Below, in pieces: positions 1-9,131 of a stretch of 64,000 bases of DNA. The notes beneath the pieces are model-generated. The model saw only the letters and a program-made list of their open reading frames with translations, did not search any database and was not told where the DNA came from. Positions within the stretch are counted from its first letter, which is position 1. The number at the start of each line of letters is the position of its first letter. The stretch comes from UBA1369 sp964571725 (GTDB lineage: Bacteria > Patescibacteriota > Gracilibacteria > UBA1369), in assembly GCA_964571725.1 (NCBI GenBank), contig CAZNDB010000003.1, forward strand, positions 171,433-235,432. The letters run 5' to 3'. Position numbers and translations under genes: made by a program.

Positions 1-18
1 CAATCACAATAATCAACC

Positions 19-2808
19 ATGGTCCGCAAACTTATTGAAAGAATTATCGGTGAACCCAACGAAAGAGCCCTGAAAAAAATCCGCCCCCTGATCCCCAAAA
101 TTAACGCCATCGAAGAAGAATATCAAAAAACCCTGACTTCCGATGAGGATTTTCCACGTAAAACCGCCGAATTCCAGCAAAGAATCGCCAACGGTGAATC
201 CCTGGACGACCTGCTTCCCGAAGCTTTTGCCCTGGTAAAAAACGCCTGCCGCCGTATTCACGGCCGGGAGTTTGAAATCGGCAAACTGTACTCCGAAAAA
301 AGCACCGCCGCCCAGGAAGAGCTGGAAAAAGAAGAGGGAAAAACACCCGAGGAAGTTGCCAAAGAAATTGCCGCCAATAAATATGTCTGGCGCATGATCC
401 CCTTTGACGTGCAGCTGATGGGAGGCATCGCTCTGCATCAGGGAAAAATCGCTGAAATGAAAACCGGTGAAGGAAAAACCCTGGTCTGTACCATGCCCCT
501 TTATCTGAACGCTTTGGCAGGGAAAGGCGCTTTTCTGGTAACCGTAAACGAATATCTGGCCCAAAGAGACTCCGCCTGGATGGGCGTGCTGTTTAAATTT
601 CTGGGACTTTCAGTGGGAGTGGTTCTGAACAATATGCCCACCAACGCCAAAAAAGAGGCCTACCGCTGTGACATTACCTACGGCACCAACAGTGAATTCG
701 GTTTCGATTATCTGCGCGACAACATGTCCACCGAACCGGACGCGCTGGTTCAAAGGGAACTGAATTACGCCATCGTGGATGAAGTGGACTCCATCCTGAT
801 CGACGAAGCCAGAACTCCTTTGATTATTTCCACCGCCGCCGCCGAATCCACCGACAAATATCAAAAATATACGCGTCTGGTCAAAGGACTGGAGGAAGGC
901 GTGGACTTTGAAATTGATGAGAAACAGAAAGCCGCCACTCTAACCGAGGAAGGCATCGCCAAGATGGAAAAAATGATGGGCGTGGACAATATTTATACCG
1001 ACGCCGGATTTGAGGAAGTTCACCACATTGAGCAGGCACTCAAAGCCAATTACCTGTTCAAGAACGACGTGGATTATGTCATCAAGGACGGGGAAATTGT
1101 CATAGTTGACGAATTCACCGGCCGTCTGATGGCCGGAAGACGCTATTCCGACGGTCTGCACCAGGCCATCGAAGCCAAGGAAAACGTGGAAATCAAACGT
1201 GAAAGCAAAACCCTGGCCACCGTCACCCTGCAGAACTATTTCAGACTGTTCAAGAAACTGGCCGGCATGACCGGTACGGCCAAAACCGAAGAAGAAGAAT
1301 TCATGCAAATTTACGGACTGGAAACCATCGTCGTTCCCACCAACCGGCCGGTAGTCCGCTTCGACCAGTCCGACGTCATTTTCAAAAACCAGCGCGGCAA
1401 ATTCATGGCCGTCGCCTCCAAAGTCAAAACCGCCTATGAGAAAGGACAACCGGTATTGATCGGTACGGTCTCCATCGAAAAATCGGAAGCTCTCAGTAAA
1501 ATTCTGCAAAAAGAAGGTATCCCGCACGCCGTTTTGAACGCCAAATACCATGAAAAAGAAGCTGAAATCATCGCCCAGGCCGGCGTTAAAGGAGCCGTGA
1601 CCATCGCCACCAACATGGCCGGTCGCGGAACCGACATCAAAATCGACGATGAAGTAAAAGGCCTGGGAGGTTTGCTGGTGATCGGCACGGAAAGACATGA
1701 ATCCCGCCGCATTGACAATCAGCTGCGCGGCCGCACCGGCCGTCAGGGAGATCCGGGCGAAAGTCATTTCTTTGTCTCCATGGACGACGAATTGATGAGA
1801 CTTTTTGCCGGCGAGAGAATCCAGCATATGATGGAAATGCTCAACCTGCCCGACGAAACCCCCATCCAGAACAAAATGATCAGCAACTCCATTGAAAGCG
1901 CCCAGAAGAAAGTGGAAGGACGCAACTTCGACATCAGAAAACACCTGGTGGAATACGACGACGTGATGAACAAACACCGCGAAATAATCTATTCCCGACG
2001 CCGCAAAGCCCTCTTCAATGATAACATCAAAAACGACATCATCGTTCTGATTGAAAAAGAAGCCGAAAGAACCGTCCGCAACCATCAGATTGTGGAAAAC
2101 CGCGAATACGATTGTGAAAAAATGATCGAAGACCTGAGCGTACTTGCTCCTGACGCCAAATCCCAGCTTTCCCTGGAACAGTTGTCCGACCTCAATGACG
2201 AGGAAGCTCTGATTGAACATCTGAAGCTGTTTTTGTTTGATCAATATCAACAAAAAGAAGACCGCCTGACCGACGCGGAGGTTTTGAGACGTCTGGAAAA
2301 AGCCGTGTCCCTTTCCATTATTGATTCTCTCTGGATGGAACACATCGACAACATGCAGAACCTGCGGGAAAGCGTCTCACTGCGCGGCTACGGCCAGCGT
2401 GATCCGCTGATCGAATACAAGGAACAGGCCTTCCAAATGTTTATGAAACTCCTGACCGACATCCAGATCAACACTATCAACACACTCTTCCGCCTGAACC
2501 TGGAGGCTCAGCTGCCTGCTCACCTGCTAAAACCCTCCGCGCCCGTCCAGCACTTTGTTACCAACGCCGACAGCCTGGAAGGCAATTTGCAGAACAGCGG
2601 TCTGAAAGTTACAACTAACGCCGGCGGCGCAGCCGGATCCTCCGACTGGGCCATGTCCAATCAGCCGGCTTCCGGCAACCCGGCCAGAGTTGTCCGTAGC
2701 GGTGCCGAAAACTCCAGCCCGAAACTGGCCTGCGACGGACTGGGCCGCAATGAAATTTGTCCCAAATGTGGAGTAAAAGCAAAAAAATGCCCATACCAAA
2801 AATCCTAG
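19..2808 (+). CDS. secA: Preprotein translocase ATPase SecA
   Basis: This is the motor ATPase of the Sec pathway. It binds SecYEG at the membrane and pushes unfolded preproteins through. At 929 residues it has the family's full length. The Walker A segment MKTGEGKT lies near residues 148-155 and the DEVD Walker B box at about 254-257; the helicase-like second nucleotide-binding fold with its GRGTD and GRTGRQGDPG segments follows. The last 20 residues hold a cysteine cluster (CPKC, then C seven residues on) where most SecA proteins have a CxCGSGKKYKxCH zinc motif; the spacing here differs and the terminal Cys/His pair is absent. The ATG at 19 is the first in frame; no Shine-Dalgarno is visible, though only 18 bases precede it. 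The 3-prime end overlaps the next gene by 22 bases. Confidence 0.97.
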   Translation: MVRKLIERIIGEPNERALKKIRPLIPKINAIEEEYQKTLTSDEDFPRKTAEFQQRIANGESLDDLLPEAFALVKNACRRIHGREFEIGKLYSEKSTAAQEELEKEEGKTPEEVAKEIAANKYVWRMIPFDVQLMGGIALHQGKIAEMKTGEGKTLVCTMPLYLNALAGKGAFLVTVNEYLAQRDSAWMGVLFKFLGLSVGVVLNNMPTNAKKEAYRCDITYGTNSEFGFDYLRDNMSTEPDALVQRELNYAIVDEVDSILIDEARTPLIISTAAAESTDKYQKYTRLVKGLEEGVDFEIDEKQKAATLTEEGIAKMEKMMGVDNIYTDAGFEEVHHIEQALKANYLFKNDVDYVIKDGEIVIVDEFTGRLMAGRRYSDGLHQAIEAKENVEIKRESKTLATVTLQNYFRLFKKLAGMTGTAKTEEEEFMQIYGLETIVVPTNRPVVRFDQSDVIFKNQRGKFMAVASKVKTAYEKGQPVLIGTVSIEKSEALSKILQKEGIPHAVLNAKYHEKEAEIIAQAGVKGAVTIATNMAGRGTDIKIDDEVKGLGGLLVIGTERHESRRIDNQLRGRTGRQGDPGESHFFVSMDDELMRLFAGERIQHMMEMLNLPDETPIQNKMISNSIESAQKKVEGRNFDIRKHLVEYDDVMNKHREIIYSRRRKALFNDNIKNDIIVLIEKEAERTVRNHQIVENREYDCEKMIEDLSVLAPDAKSQLSLEQLSDLNDEEALIEHLKLFLFDQYQQKEDRLTDAEVLRRLEKAVSLSIIDSLWMEHIDNMQNLRESVSLRGYGQRDPLIEYKEQAFQMFMKLLTDIQINTINTLFRLNLEAQLPAHLLKPSAPVQHFVTNADSLEGNLQNSGLKVTTNAGGAAGSSDWAMSNQPASGNPARVVRSGAENSSPKLACDGLGRNEICPKCGVKAKKCPYQKS

Positions 2809-3104
2809 AAAGAGCCGTGAAAAGCGACACCACCCTCACCAACCGCATTATCTTCTTTCTCTGCGGAATATTTTTCTCGGCCATCTTCTTCCTTACCATG
2901 CTGAAATTGCTCGGCACCAACGGCGTTTACCTGGCTCTGGCCATCAGCGTGGCCCTGAACGTCTGGCTGAAGAAAAACCGCAAAGACAAAATGCTCACCA
3001 ACAGTTTCAACAACGGACTGATTACCTTTAATATTCTTTCGGTAAGTCTGGCCCTGATCATTTTTATAGTGTTTTTCGGGGCAATCCAGAATTTGCTAAA
3101 CTGA
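2787..3104 (+). CDS. Small three-helix membrane protein, function unknown
   Basis: This 105-residue protein starts at the ATG at 2787, inside the last codons of secA in another frame; an earlier in-frame ATG at 2757 would only add residues read from secA's zinc-motif region. It has three strongly hydrophobic segments (about residues 20-43, 48-62 and 79-102), a Lys/Arg-rich loop (KKNRKDK) between the second and third, and no signal peptide or enzyme motif. The overlap with secA suggests translational coupling and perhaps a role at the membrane near the translocon, but that is inference from position only. I do not recognise the family. Confidence 0.7.
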   Translation: MPIPKILERAVKSDTTLTNRIIFFLCGIFFSAIFFLTMLKLLGTNGVYLALAISVALNVWLKKNRKDKMLTNSFNNGLITFNILSVSLALIIFIVFFGAIQNLLN

Positions 3105-3163
3105 CACCATTAGTGTGAGCAGCCGAATCAGTAGTATAATGACGCTGTTTTTCAATTTCCCCC

Positions 3164-4150
3164 ATGAACAACATCGAAAACATTCTGGAGAAAATTCGGG
3201 AAAAGACCTCCGTCTCCGGACTAATGCCTCTTTATGAAGGTAAATATTACCTGCAGGACCAGATCCGCGGCAGGATTTACCGATGCGATTATCAAGGCCG
3301 GCCAGCCATTTTGAAAATTCTGGATGATCCCCGTCTGATGCTGGAAGTCAGTGCTCACCGTCAATTCCTGGAGAAGAACCAGAACCCTATCATCAAAGCA
3401 CCGGAAATCTTTCAGGCCGAGCAATTGTCCCCGGGAATTGCCTGGATTCTGATGGAGAAAATCCCCGACGGACAGATCTTTGACCGCGCCTATATTGACT
3501 CGCACCGCAAGGAGTTCATTAAATTGTACCTGGAATACCGCCAAACCTTTCCGCAGTCTCCCTCCCGCCCGCTGGCCCTCTCCGAGTCCCTGCCGGCCAA
3601 CGATTTCCACGTCATGCGCCTTTCCCGCTGGGCCGATCTGGCTACCACGGCGGAATACGCCTCAATCTTGCAGAACCAGCCGCGTCTGCTGGATACCGAG
3701 CGCTTCGCAAAACTGTACAGCGAAAGCCTGCGGGTGATCAGCCGCACTTTTGCCGGCCGCCCGATGGTCTGGAGCAAAGGAAATTTCTGGCCCAAACATC
3801 TGGTCCGCGCCACTGACGGCAAATATTGGATCTTCGATTTCAGTCTGACCAAAATGTACCCGGAAGGATATGAACTGGGCGGAATAGCCTGGTCCTGTTT
3901 TCTGATGGGTGATTATTATAACCTGCCGCTGACGGAATGGCTGACAAAGGTTGCAGACTGGCAAAAAGCCGTGCTCTCGGTAGCCCGCAAACTGGGTTAC
4001 AAAAATCCCACCCGCCTGATCCGCAGCTGCCTGCTGGAGCGCACCTGGGGCACCATTTTGGCAGACGTCCTGACTTCCGACAAGCCGGGCGAACAGAAAG
4101 CAAAAATGCTGGAATACCTGATCCAATTGGTGGAGCAATTATTGAAATAA
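3164..4150 (+). CDS. Aminoglycoside-phosphotransferase-fold protein, possibly catalytically impaired
   Basis: This 328-residue protein has the plan of the APH/choline kinase-like family: an N-lobe with AILKI (candidate ATP-binding Lys, about residue 49), a hinge (ILMEKIPDG), and a C-lobe with a catalytic-loop-like segment GNFWPKHLV near residues 206-214 followed by a DFS segment near 224. In active members the loop reads HGDxHxxN. Here His-Gly-Asp appears as Lys-Gly-Asn and the metal-binding Asn as His, while the second Asp (DFS) is kept. It may be a pseudokinase or a divergent small-molecule kinase; the substrate is unknown. A TATAAT at 3135-3140 gives a possible -10 but no good -35 is seen. 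The DUF3850 gene follows after 9 bases. Confidence 0.65.
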   Translation: MNNIENILEKIREKTSVSGLMPLYEGKYYLQDQIRGRIYRCDYQGRPAILKILDDPRLMLEVSAHRQFLEKNQNPIIKAPEIFQAEQLSPGIAWILMEKIPDGQIFDRAYIDSHRKEFIKLYLEYRQTFPQSPSRPLALSESLPANDFHVMRLSRWADLATTAEYASILQNQPRLLDTERFAKLYSESLRVISRTFAGRPMVWSKGNFWPKHLVRATDGKYWIFDFSLTKMYPEGYELGGIAWSCFLMGDYYNLPLTEWLTKVADWQKAVLSVARKLGYKNPTRLIRSCLLERTWGTILADVLTSDKPGEQKAKMLEYLIQLVEQLLK

Positions 4151-4159
4151 ATTTTCCAC

Positions 4160-4420
4160 ATGAAACACGAAAAAAAAATCTGGCCGGAATATTTCCAGAA
4201 AATTCTGGAAGGGAAAAAGACCTATGAACTGCGTCTGGCCGACTGGGAATGCCACGAGGGAGATGTTTTGTTTCTGCGCGAATGGGATCCGGCCACCCGT
4301 GATTACACCGGCCGCAGCCTGGAAAAAAAGGTCACCTATGTGGGCAAGACCAAAGATCTTCACCTCTGGACTGAAGAGGAAGTAGAAAAGTACGGTTATC
4401 AAATCATCGCATTTTCTTAA
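4160..4420 (+). CDS. DUF3850 / ASCH-like small domain protein
   Basis: This 86-residue protein matches the DUF3850 pattern, a compact ASCH/PUA-like fold: an N-terminal KIWPEYFQKILEGKKTYELR segment, then GDVLFLREWDP and a YTGR segment leading into a beta strand (KKVTYVG). ASCH-type domains are thought to bind RNA or nucleotides, but no reaction is assigned to this family. The key lysines and the E-x-R pair of the first motif are present, so the domain looks intact. It is the last gene of the secA-direction run and is followed by a strong terminator. Confidence 0.75.
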   Translation: MKHEKKIWPEYFQKILEGKKTYELRLADWECHEGDVLFLREWDPATRDYTGRSLEKKVTYVGKTKDLHLWTEEEVEKYGYQIIAFS

Positions 4421-4426
4421 CACACC

Positions 4427-4452
4427 AAAAAGTCTGGGCACACAGACTTTTT
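4427..4452. terminator. Bidirectional rho-independent terminator
   Basis: A perfect 10-bp stem (AAAAAGTCTG / CAGACTTTTT) encloses a 6-base loop, with A and T runs at the stem base. It lies between two convergent genes, the DUF3850 gene (+) and ftsK (-), and can serve both. Confidence 0.85.
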
Positions 4453-4489
4453 AGCAGTCAACCCAGTAAAACACCAATTCAGGAATTTC

Positions 4490-6925
4490 CTAATCCATAT
4501 AAATTTCCCTAGCCTTGGCCCCGTTAACCGGACCAATAGCGCCCTTCTCTTCCATCATGTCCAAAAGGCGCGCTGCGCGCGCATAACCCACTTTCAGACG
4601 CCGTTGCAGAAGTGACGCGGAGGCTTTGCGGGATTCCATCACGACATTCAAGGCTTGCTCATATAAATCATCCCCGACCTCCTCATCAGACAAACTGGAT
4701 CGCGGCAAACCCTGAACCGAATCAGCGGCAATTTTGGGGGAAATAATGTCTTCGTACATCGGTTCACCGTGAAGTTTCACGTTATTGATGACCCGTTCAA
4801 TTTCCTTGGTGGAAACGTAAATTCCCTGGATACGAACCAGCTTGCTGGTGCCTCCGCCCAAATAAAGCATGTCCCCCTTGCCCAGCAGATCTTCAGCGCC
4901 AATCGTATCAATAATCGTTCTGGAATCCACCTGGCTGGATACGGCAAAAGCAATTCTGGAAGGAATATTGGCCTTGATCAAACCGGTGATCACATCAACC
5001 GACGGACGCTGCGTTGCAACCACCAGATGCATACCGACGGCGCGGGCCATCTGGGCAATGCGGCAGACTGAAGCTTCCACCTCTTTTCCGGTAGCCATCA
5101 TCAAATCGTTCAACTCATCCACGATAACCACAATGTTAGGCATTTTTTGCGGAATCTCCTCCGATTCCTTGTGATCCTCGGGCATCGACAGAAAGGTCGC
5201 GCCCTCATCAACGTCCACTTTGTCGTGAGCTTTTTCCACCGCCTCCTTAAACACGCCGCCATTTTCTTTCAGTGCACGGTCGGCAGCCGCCTGTCTTTCC
5301 CTGACCATTTCATTGTATTCGTTGATATTGCGGACACCATGATCGGAAAGAGCCCTGTAACGGCGGTTCATCTCGGCCACGCACCAGCGCAGGGCAATCG
5401 CGGCCTTTTCCGGATCATTAATTACCGGCGTAAGAAGATGAGGCAAACCGTTATAGACCTTCAATTCGACCCGCTTTGGATCGATCAAAATCAGACGCAG
5501 ATCGGAAGGCGAATTTTGATACAGCAGCGAAATCAGAAAAGCGTTCACCCCGACTGACTTTCCCGAACCGGTAGCACCGGCAATCAGCAAATGCGGCATG
5601 GTGGTCAAATCGGCACACATCGGTTTACCGGCCACATCGCGTCCCAGGGGGAAGCGCAGATTGGATTTGATTTCATTATATTCCTTGCTCTCCAAAACTT
5701 CCCTGAGATGCACGATGCTGCGGTGCTCATTGGGGACTTCGATACCCACCAGACTTTTCCCGGGAATGGGAGCCTCAATACGAATGGCAGTCGCGGCCAG
5801 CGCCAGAGCCAGATCGTTCTTGAGCGTGGTAATTTTGGAAAGCTTGATACCTTCGGAAGGCTTCAAAGTATATTGAATAACAGTCGGCCCCACGTGTACT
5901 TCATGCATGGTTACGTCAATCCCGAACTGTTCCAGTTTGGCCTGAATTTTGCGGGCATTGTCGGCCAGCAGATCATCATCCAGCGCTACGTCCGGCACGG
6001 CGGGAGAAAGAATGTCCAGACTGGGCGGAGCCCAATGGCTGTCGGCATCGCTGGAACGTGAAGTGAGGGCTTCCTCGGATTCGTTTTTAATGGAAATTTT
6101 GCGGGTTTTCATTTTCGGTTCTTCCCCCTCCATAATTTCGCCCGTTTCCTGATCAATCACCGGAACATCCTGGGAAATAGCCGCTCTTTTGATTTTCAGG
6201 GTCGGCACAGCCTCTTCCGGCATGGAGAAATCGCTGTCCGGCATCCGGTCAATCTTTTTGAAAATTTCTTCCTCATTTATGTCATCATCCGCCCGGATCA
6301 AATCTTCATTGCGATGATTACGGCTGATTTTCAGGTCATCCACCTGGTTCAGACGGATCTGCGGCAGACTGGGTTTGAATAATTTCAAAATGGTCAAAAG
6401 AGACAACTGGAAAGTCAGCAATATCCCGGTCAAAAGCAGTACCAGAAAAACCGCGCTGGCACCCACCGTACCCATCTTCAACACTTCCAGCAAAAAGAAA
6501 TTGGTTGTAAATCCCACATATCCTCCATATTCACCCTTTTGAGCCACACTATAAATACTCTCCATCGGTACAGACAAATGCAATATGGACAGCACCGCCA
6601 GCATCATAACCGCCACACCCGTTATCCGGGATAAGGGAAGATTAATGCGCTTGGATAAAAAGTACATCAGCGAAACCAGGATCAGCACAAACGGGAAACC
6701 GTAAATCCCCCAGCCCAGTATCGGTTTCAGAAACTCCAGCCAGGCCTCCCCGATTATTCCAAAACTGTTATTCAGACTGAGAATGGTAAACACCCCCAAA
6801 CCGAGATAAAAAACCCCGTAAATTTCCCTCAAAACCGATTTGGGAACATTGAGAGTTATTGGAGCTTTTGCGGCTCTGCGGGTGCGGGCGCGCGTGGTAG
6901 TGCTTCTTTTTTTCCTTCTAGCCAT
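4490..6925 (-). CDS. ftsK: DNA translocase FtsK/SpoIIIE
   Basis: FtsK pumps chromosome ends through the closing septum. The 811-residue protein has an Arg/Lys-rich start, four membrane helices in the first 200 residues, an acidic linker, the motor (Walker A GATGSGKS near 449) and a C-terminal winged-helix gamma domain (KASASLLQRRLKVGYARAAR) that in other bacteria reads KOPS-type sequences. An insertion of roughly 40-50 residues, acidic and Lys-rich, sits inside the motor just before the Walker B region (about plus-strand positions 5140-5300), and the usual DELADLMM reads DELNDLMM. I chose the ATG at 6925 because the upstream ATG at 6979 would lie beyond the -10 box of the promoter at 6968-6996 and adds an unlike sequence. 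Confidence 0.95.
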   Translation of the reverse strand: MARRKKRSTTTRARTRRAAKAPITLNVPKSVLREIYGVFYLGLGVFTILSLNNSFGIIGEAWLEFLKPILGWGIYGFPFVLILVSLMYFLSKRINLPLSRITGVAVMMLAVLSILHLSVPMESIYSVAQKGEYGGYVGFTTNFFLLEVLKMGTVGASAVFLVLLLTGILLTFQLSLLTILKLFKPSLPQIRLNQVDDLKISRNHRNEDLIRADDDINEEEIFKKIDRMPDSDFSMPEEAVPTLKIKRAAISQDVPVIDQETGEIMEGEEPKMKTRKISIKNESEEALTSRSSDADSHWAPPSLDILSPAVPDVALDDDLLADNARKIQAKLEQFGIDVTMHEVHVGPTVIQYTLKPSEGIKLSKITTLKNDLALALAATAIRIEAPIPGKSLVGIEVPNEHRSIVHLREVLESKEYNEIKSNLRFPLGRDVAGKPMCADLTTMPHLLIAGATGSGKSVGVNAFLISLLYQNSPSDLRLILIDPKRVELKVYNGLPHLLTPVINDPEKAAIALRWCVAEMNRRYRALSDHGVRNINEYNEMVRERQAAADRALKENGGVFKEAVEKAHDKVDVDEGATFLSMPEDHKESEEIPQKMPNIVVIVDELNDLMMATGKEVEASVCRIAQMARAVGMHLVVATQRPSVDVITGLIKANIPSRIAFAVSSQVDSRTIIDTIGAEDLLGKGDMLYLGGGTSKLVRIQGIYVSTKEIERVINNVKLHGEPMYEDIISPKIAADSVQGLPRSSLSDEEVGDDLYEQALNVVMESRKASASLLQRRLKVGYARAARLLDMMEEKGAIGPVNGAKAREIYMD

Positions 6926-6967
6926 ATTGAAAAACTTGTTGGATGTATTCTGGTCTGCGTTCCCCAG

Positions 6968-6996
6968 CAGTATAAACAAATCCTAGTCTTGCGGCA
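6968..6996 (-). promoter_or_regulatory. ftsK promoter
   Basis: On the minus strand TTGCCG, a 17-base spacer and TATACT lie about 40 bases upstream of the ATG at 6925. The position fixes the ftsK start downstream of the longer in-frame ATG. It is back to back with the gltX promoter. Confidence 0.6.
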
Positions 6997-7002
6997 AATC
7001 TT

Positions 7003-7011
7003 CTGCTATAT
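7003..7011 (+). promoter_or_regulatory. Extended -10 element for gltX
   Basis: TGC-TATATT forms an extended -10 box 30 bases before the gltX ATG. No good -35 is seen; its -35 zone overlaps the ftsK promoter, so the two divergent promoters may compete. Confidence 0.4.
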
Positions 7012-7040
7012 TCGGCACGTTAAAATTTAAGAATCGCATC

Positions 7041-8672
7041 ATGACTGTCCGTACCCGTTTTGCCCCGTCCCCGACCGGTTATCTGCACATCGGAGGCCTT
7101 CGCACCGCCCTCTACAGCTATCTTTATGCCAAACAGCAGGGGGGAACGTTTGTCCTGCGCATCGAAGACACCGACCAGACCCGCTATGTGGAAGGCGCCG
7201 TGGAAAAACTAATCAGGGTAATGGAACAAATTGGAATGACCGCCGATGAAGGACCGGTCGTCAGTGATAAACCATCCAACATCTACAAAGATCCCCGTTA
7301 TTCCACGCTGACTGAAAAAGGCGACAAAGGCCCTTATATCCAATCAGAACGCCACGAACTATATACAAAGTATGCCCAGGAATTGTTAGAAAAAGGTCAT
7401 GCCTATCACTGTTTTTGTACACCGGAAGATCTGGACAAAATGCGGGCGGAGCAAACTGCCGCCAAACTGGCCCCCATGTATGACCGCCGCTGTCTGAAAC
7501 TGACTCCCGAAGAAGTCTCCGCCAAGCTTCAGTCCGGCGTTTCACACGTAATCCGTCTGAAAATGCCCCGCGACCGCAAAATCGAATTCAAAGACCATGT
7601 CAGAGGCCGCGTTACCTTCATGGGCAACCAGGTTGACGATCAGGTTTTAATCAAATCCGACGGCCTGCCCACTTATCACCTGGCCAACGTGGTGGACGAT
7701 CACCTGATGGAAATCACCCATGTCCTGCGGGCCGAAGAATGGCTGGCTTCCACTCCCAAACATATCATCATGTATGAGGCTTTCGGCTGGCCGATTCCTG
7801 AATACGCCCACTTGCCCCTGATTCTCAATGCCGATAAAACCAAGCTTTCCAAACGTCAAAATGACGTTTCCGTAGAATCATATCTGGATAAAGGTTACTC
7901 CCCTGAAGCACTCTTGAATTTTGTCGTTTTGATGGGCTGGAATCCCGGCAAGGGCAGCGAACAGGAAATCTTTTCGCTGGAGGAAATGATCAAGGCTTTC
8001 ACGCTGGAAGGCATCAATAAATCCGGCGCTGTTTTCAATCTGGAAAAACTGGACTGGTTCAATCATCTCTGGAATAAGATTAAATTTTACACAAAATTGG
8101 ATCAGGAAGCTAAAAAACTGGACTCCGCAGTCCAGATCACCGTCGATAAACACCAGAATCACACCTATACTTTTGCCGATCCCGCCCCGGCCGCCCAATT
8201 TGAGCAGAAACACAGCGAATTACTGCTGGCACTCTGTCCCTCCCTGCAGGAAAACCCGCTCTTTGCCGCCAACCGGGAGAAATTTTTGAAAGCCCTGCTG
8301 GTTACCGAAGAAAAAATCCTCCAGAAACCGGCCGACGCCTGGACTCAAATCCATTATCTTTTTGAGCCCAAACCACTCGACCAAAACCAGCTCCTGAACC
8401 CCAAAATGGGCGTTGAAACCCTGGACCAGGCCAAAGACTCGCTGAGCTTCTGCAAAGCCATCATCGACCAGCTGAGCGGCCAGGAAACGCTGCTCGCGCT
8501 GAAAGAGCTGTTTCTGGGTAAAATCAAGGAAGCCGGCCGCAAAAACGGTGAAATTCTCTGGCCGCTCCGGGTAGCCCTGACTCACGAGGAATTTTCCGTG
8601 GGAGCTTTCGAATCAATCTGGGTACTGGGTAAGGAAGACACCCTAAAAAAGCTTGCCGAAATCGGCATTTAA
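7041..8672 (+). CDS. gltX: Glutamyl-tRNA synthetase
   Basis: GltX charges tRNA-Glu, and in organisms without GlnRS also tRNA-Gln, which GatCAB then corrects. The 543-residue class I synthetase begins with RFAPSPTGYLHIGG, carrying the HIGH signature (HIGG, from about residue 16), and has the KMSKS-type loop KLSKRQ near residues 269-274. The C-terminal anticodon-binding helical domain is present. There is a weak AAATGGT/ACCATTT hairpin about 20 bases after the stop. The cognate tRNA-Glu(UUC) gene lies in this window at 18150. Confidence 0.97.
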   Translation: MTVRTRFAPSPTGYLHIGGLRTALYSYLYAKQQGGTFVLRIEDTDQTRYVEGAVEKLIRVMEQIGMTADEGPVVSDKPSNIYKDPRYSTLTEKGDKGPYIQSERHELYTKYAQELLEKGHAYHCFCTPEDLDKMRAEQTAAKLAPMYDRRCLKLTPEEVSAKLQSGVSHVIRLKMPRDRKIEFKDHVRGRVTFMGNQVDDQVLIKSDGLPTYHLANVVDDHLMEITHVLRAEEWLASTPKHIIMYEAFGWPIPEYAHLPLILNADKTKLSKRQNDVSVESYLDKGYSPEALLNFVVLMGWNPGKGSEQEIFSLEEMIKAFTLEGINKSGAVFNLEKLDWFNHLWNKIKFYTKLDQEAKKLDSAVQITVDKHQNHTYTFADPAPAAQFEQKHSELLLALCPSLQENPLFAANREKFLKALLVTEEKILQKPADAWTQIHYLFEPKPLDQNQLLNPKMGVETLDQAKDSLSFCKAIIDQLSGQETLLALKELFLGKIKEAGRKNGEILWPLRVALTHEEFSVGAFESIWVLGKEDTLKKLAEIGI

Positions 8673-8750
8673 AGGCACAATACCATACGCACAAATGGTC
8701 AAAAAACCATTTTACATAATATAAATCACGCCAGCATTAAAAGTAAAAAA

Positions 8751-9131
8751 ATGAACTTTAGTGAATTATCACAAGTAGTACGATATCTGAGAAAAACGCT
8801 CCCCTGTTCCGGTTGCCAGGCAACCTATGAAGGCGAGAGCATTGAAGTACTGTCCACTTTTGACGATCAGGGGCTTTTCAACCTGCACTGTCCTCATTGC
8901 CACAATCAAATACTGGTACACATCACCATCAGCGATGAGGAACGGAACCTGTCCGAGCCCAAGAGCAAGGGCAAACAAATCATCCGCGCCCACCGTGCCA
9001 TCACCGAAAAGGAAATAGACAAGCAACTCTTGAACGGAACCAACATCTCCACCGATGACATTATCAACATGCACTTTTTCCTCAATAAATTTAACGGGGA
9101 TTTTAAACAACTTTTCTCTAAACAAAAATGA
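8751..9131 (+). CDS. Zinc-ribbon-like protein of unknown function
   Basis: This 126-residue protein has a CSGC pair near residues 19-22 and a CPHC pair near 46-49, spaced as in a small zinc ribbon, with hydrophobic beta-rich sequence between (VLSTFDDQGLFNLHC). The C-terminal half is charged and helical (DDIINMHFFLNKFNGDFKQLF). No signal peptide or membrane span is seen, so it is probably cytoplasmic. It overlaps the following lipoprotein gene by 4 bases (ATGA), showing translational coupling. I do not recognise a named family. Confidence 0.7.
   Translation: MNFSELSQVVRYLRKTLPCSGCQATYEGESIEVLSTFDDQGLFNLHCPHCHNQILVHITISDEERNLSEPKSKGKQIIRAHRAITEKEIDKQLLNGTNISTDDIINMHFFLNKFNGDFKQLFSKQK

Noticed and set aside
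940..2343. Long minus-strand open frame of 467 codons inside secA
   Set aside because: It is the antisense shadow of a clear secA; the protein is Phe/Gly/His-rich with no domain and no promoter.
6926..6979. Longer FtsK start
   Set aside because: It crosses the -10 of the ftsK promoter and adds sequence unlike FtsK; MARRKK at 6925 is typical.
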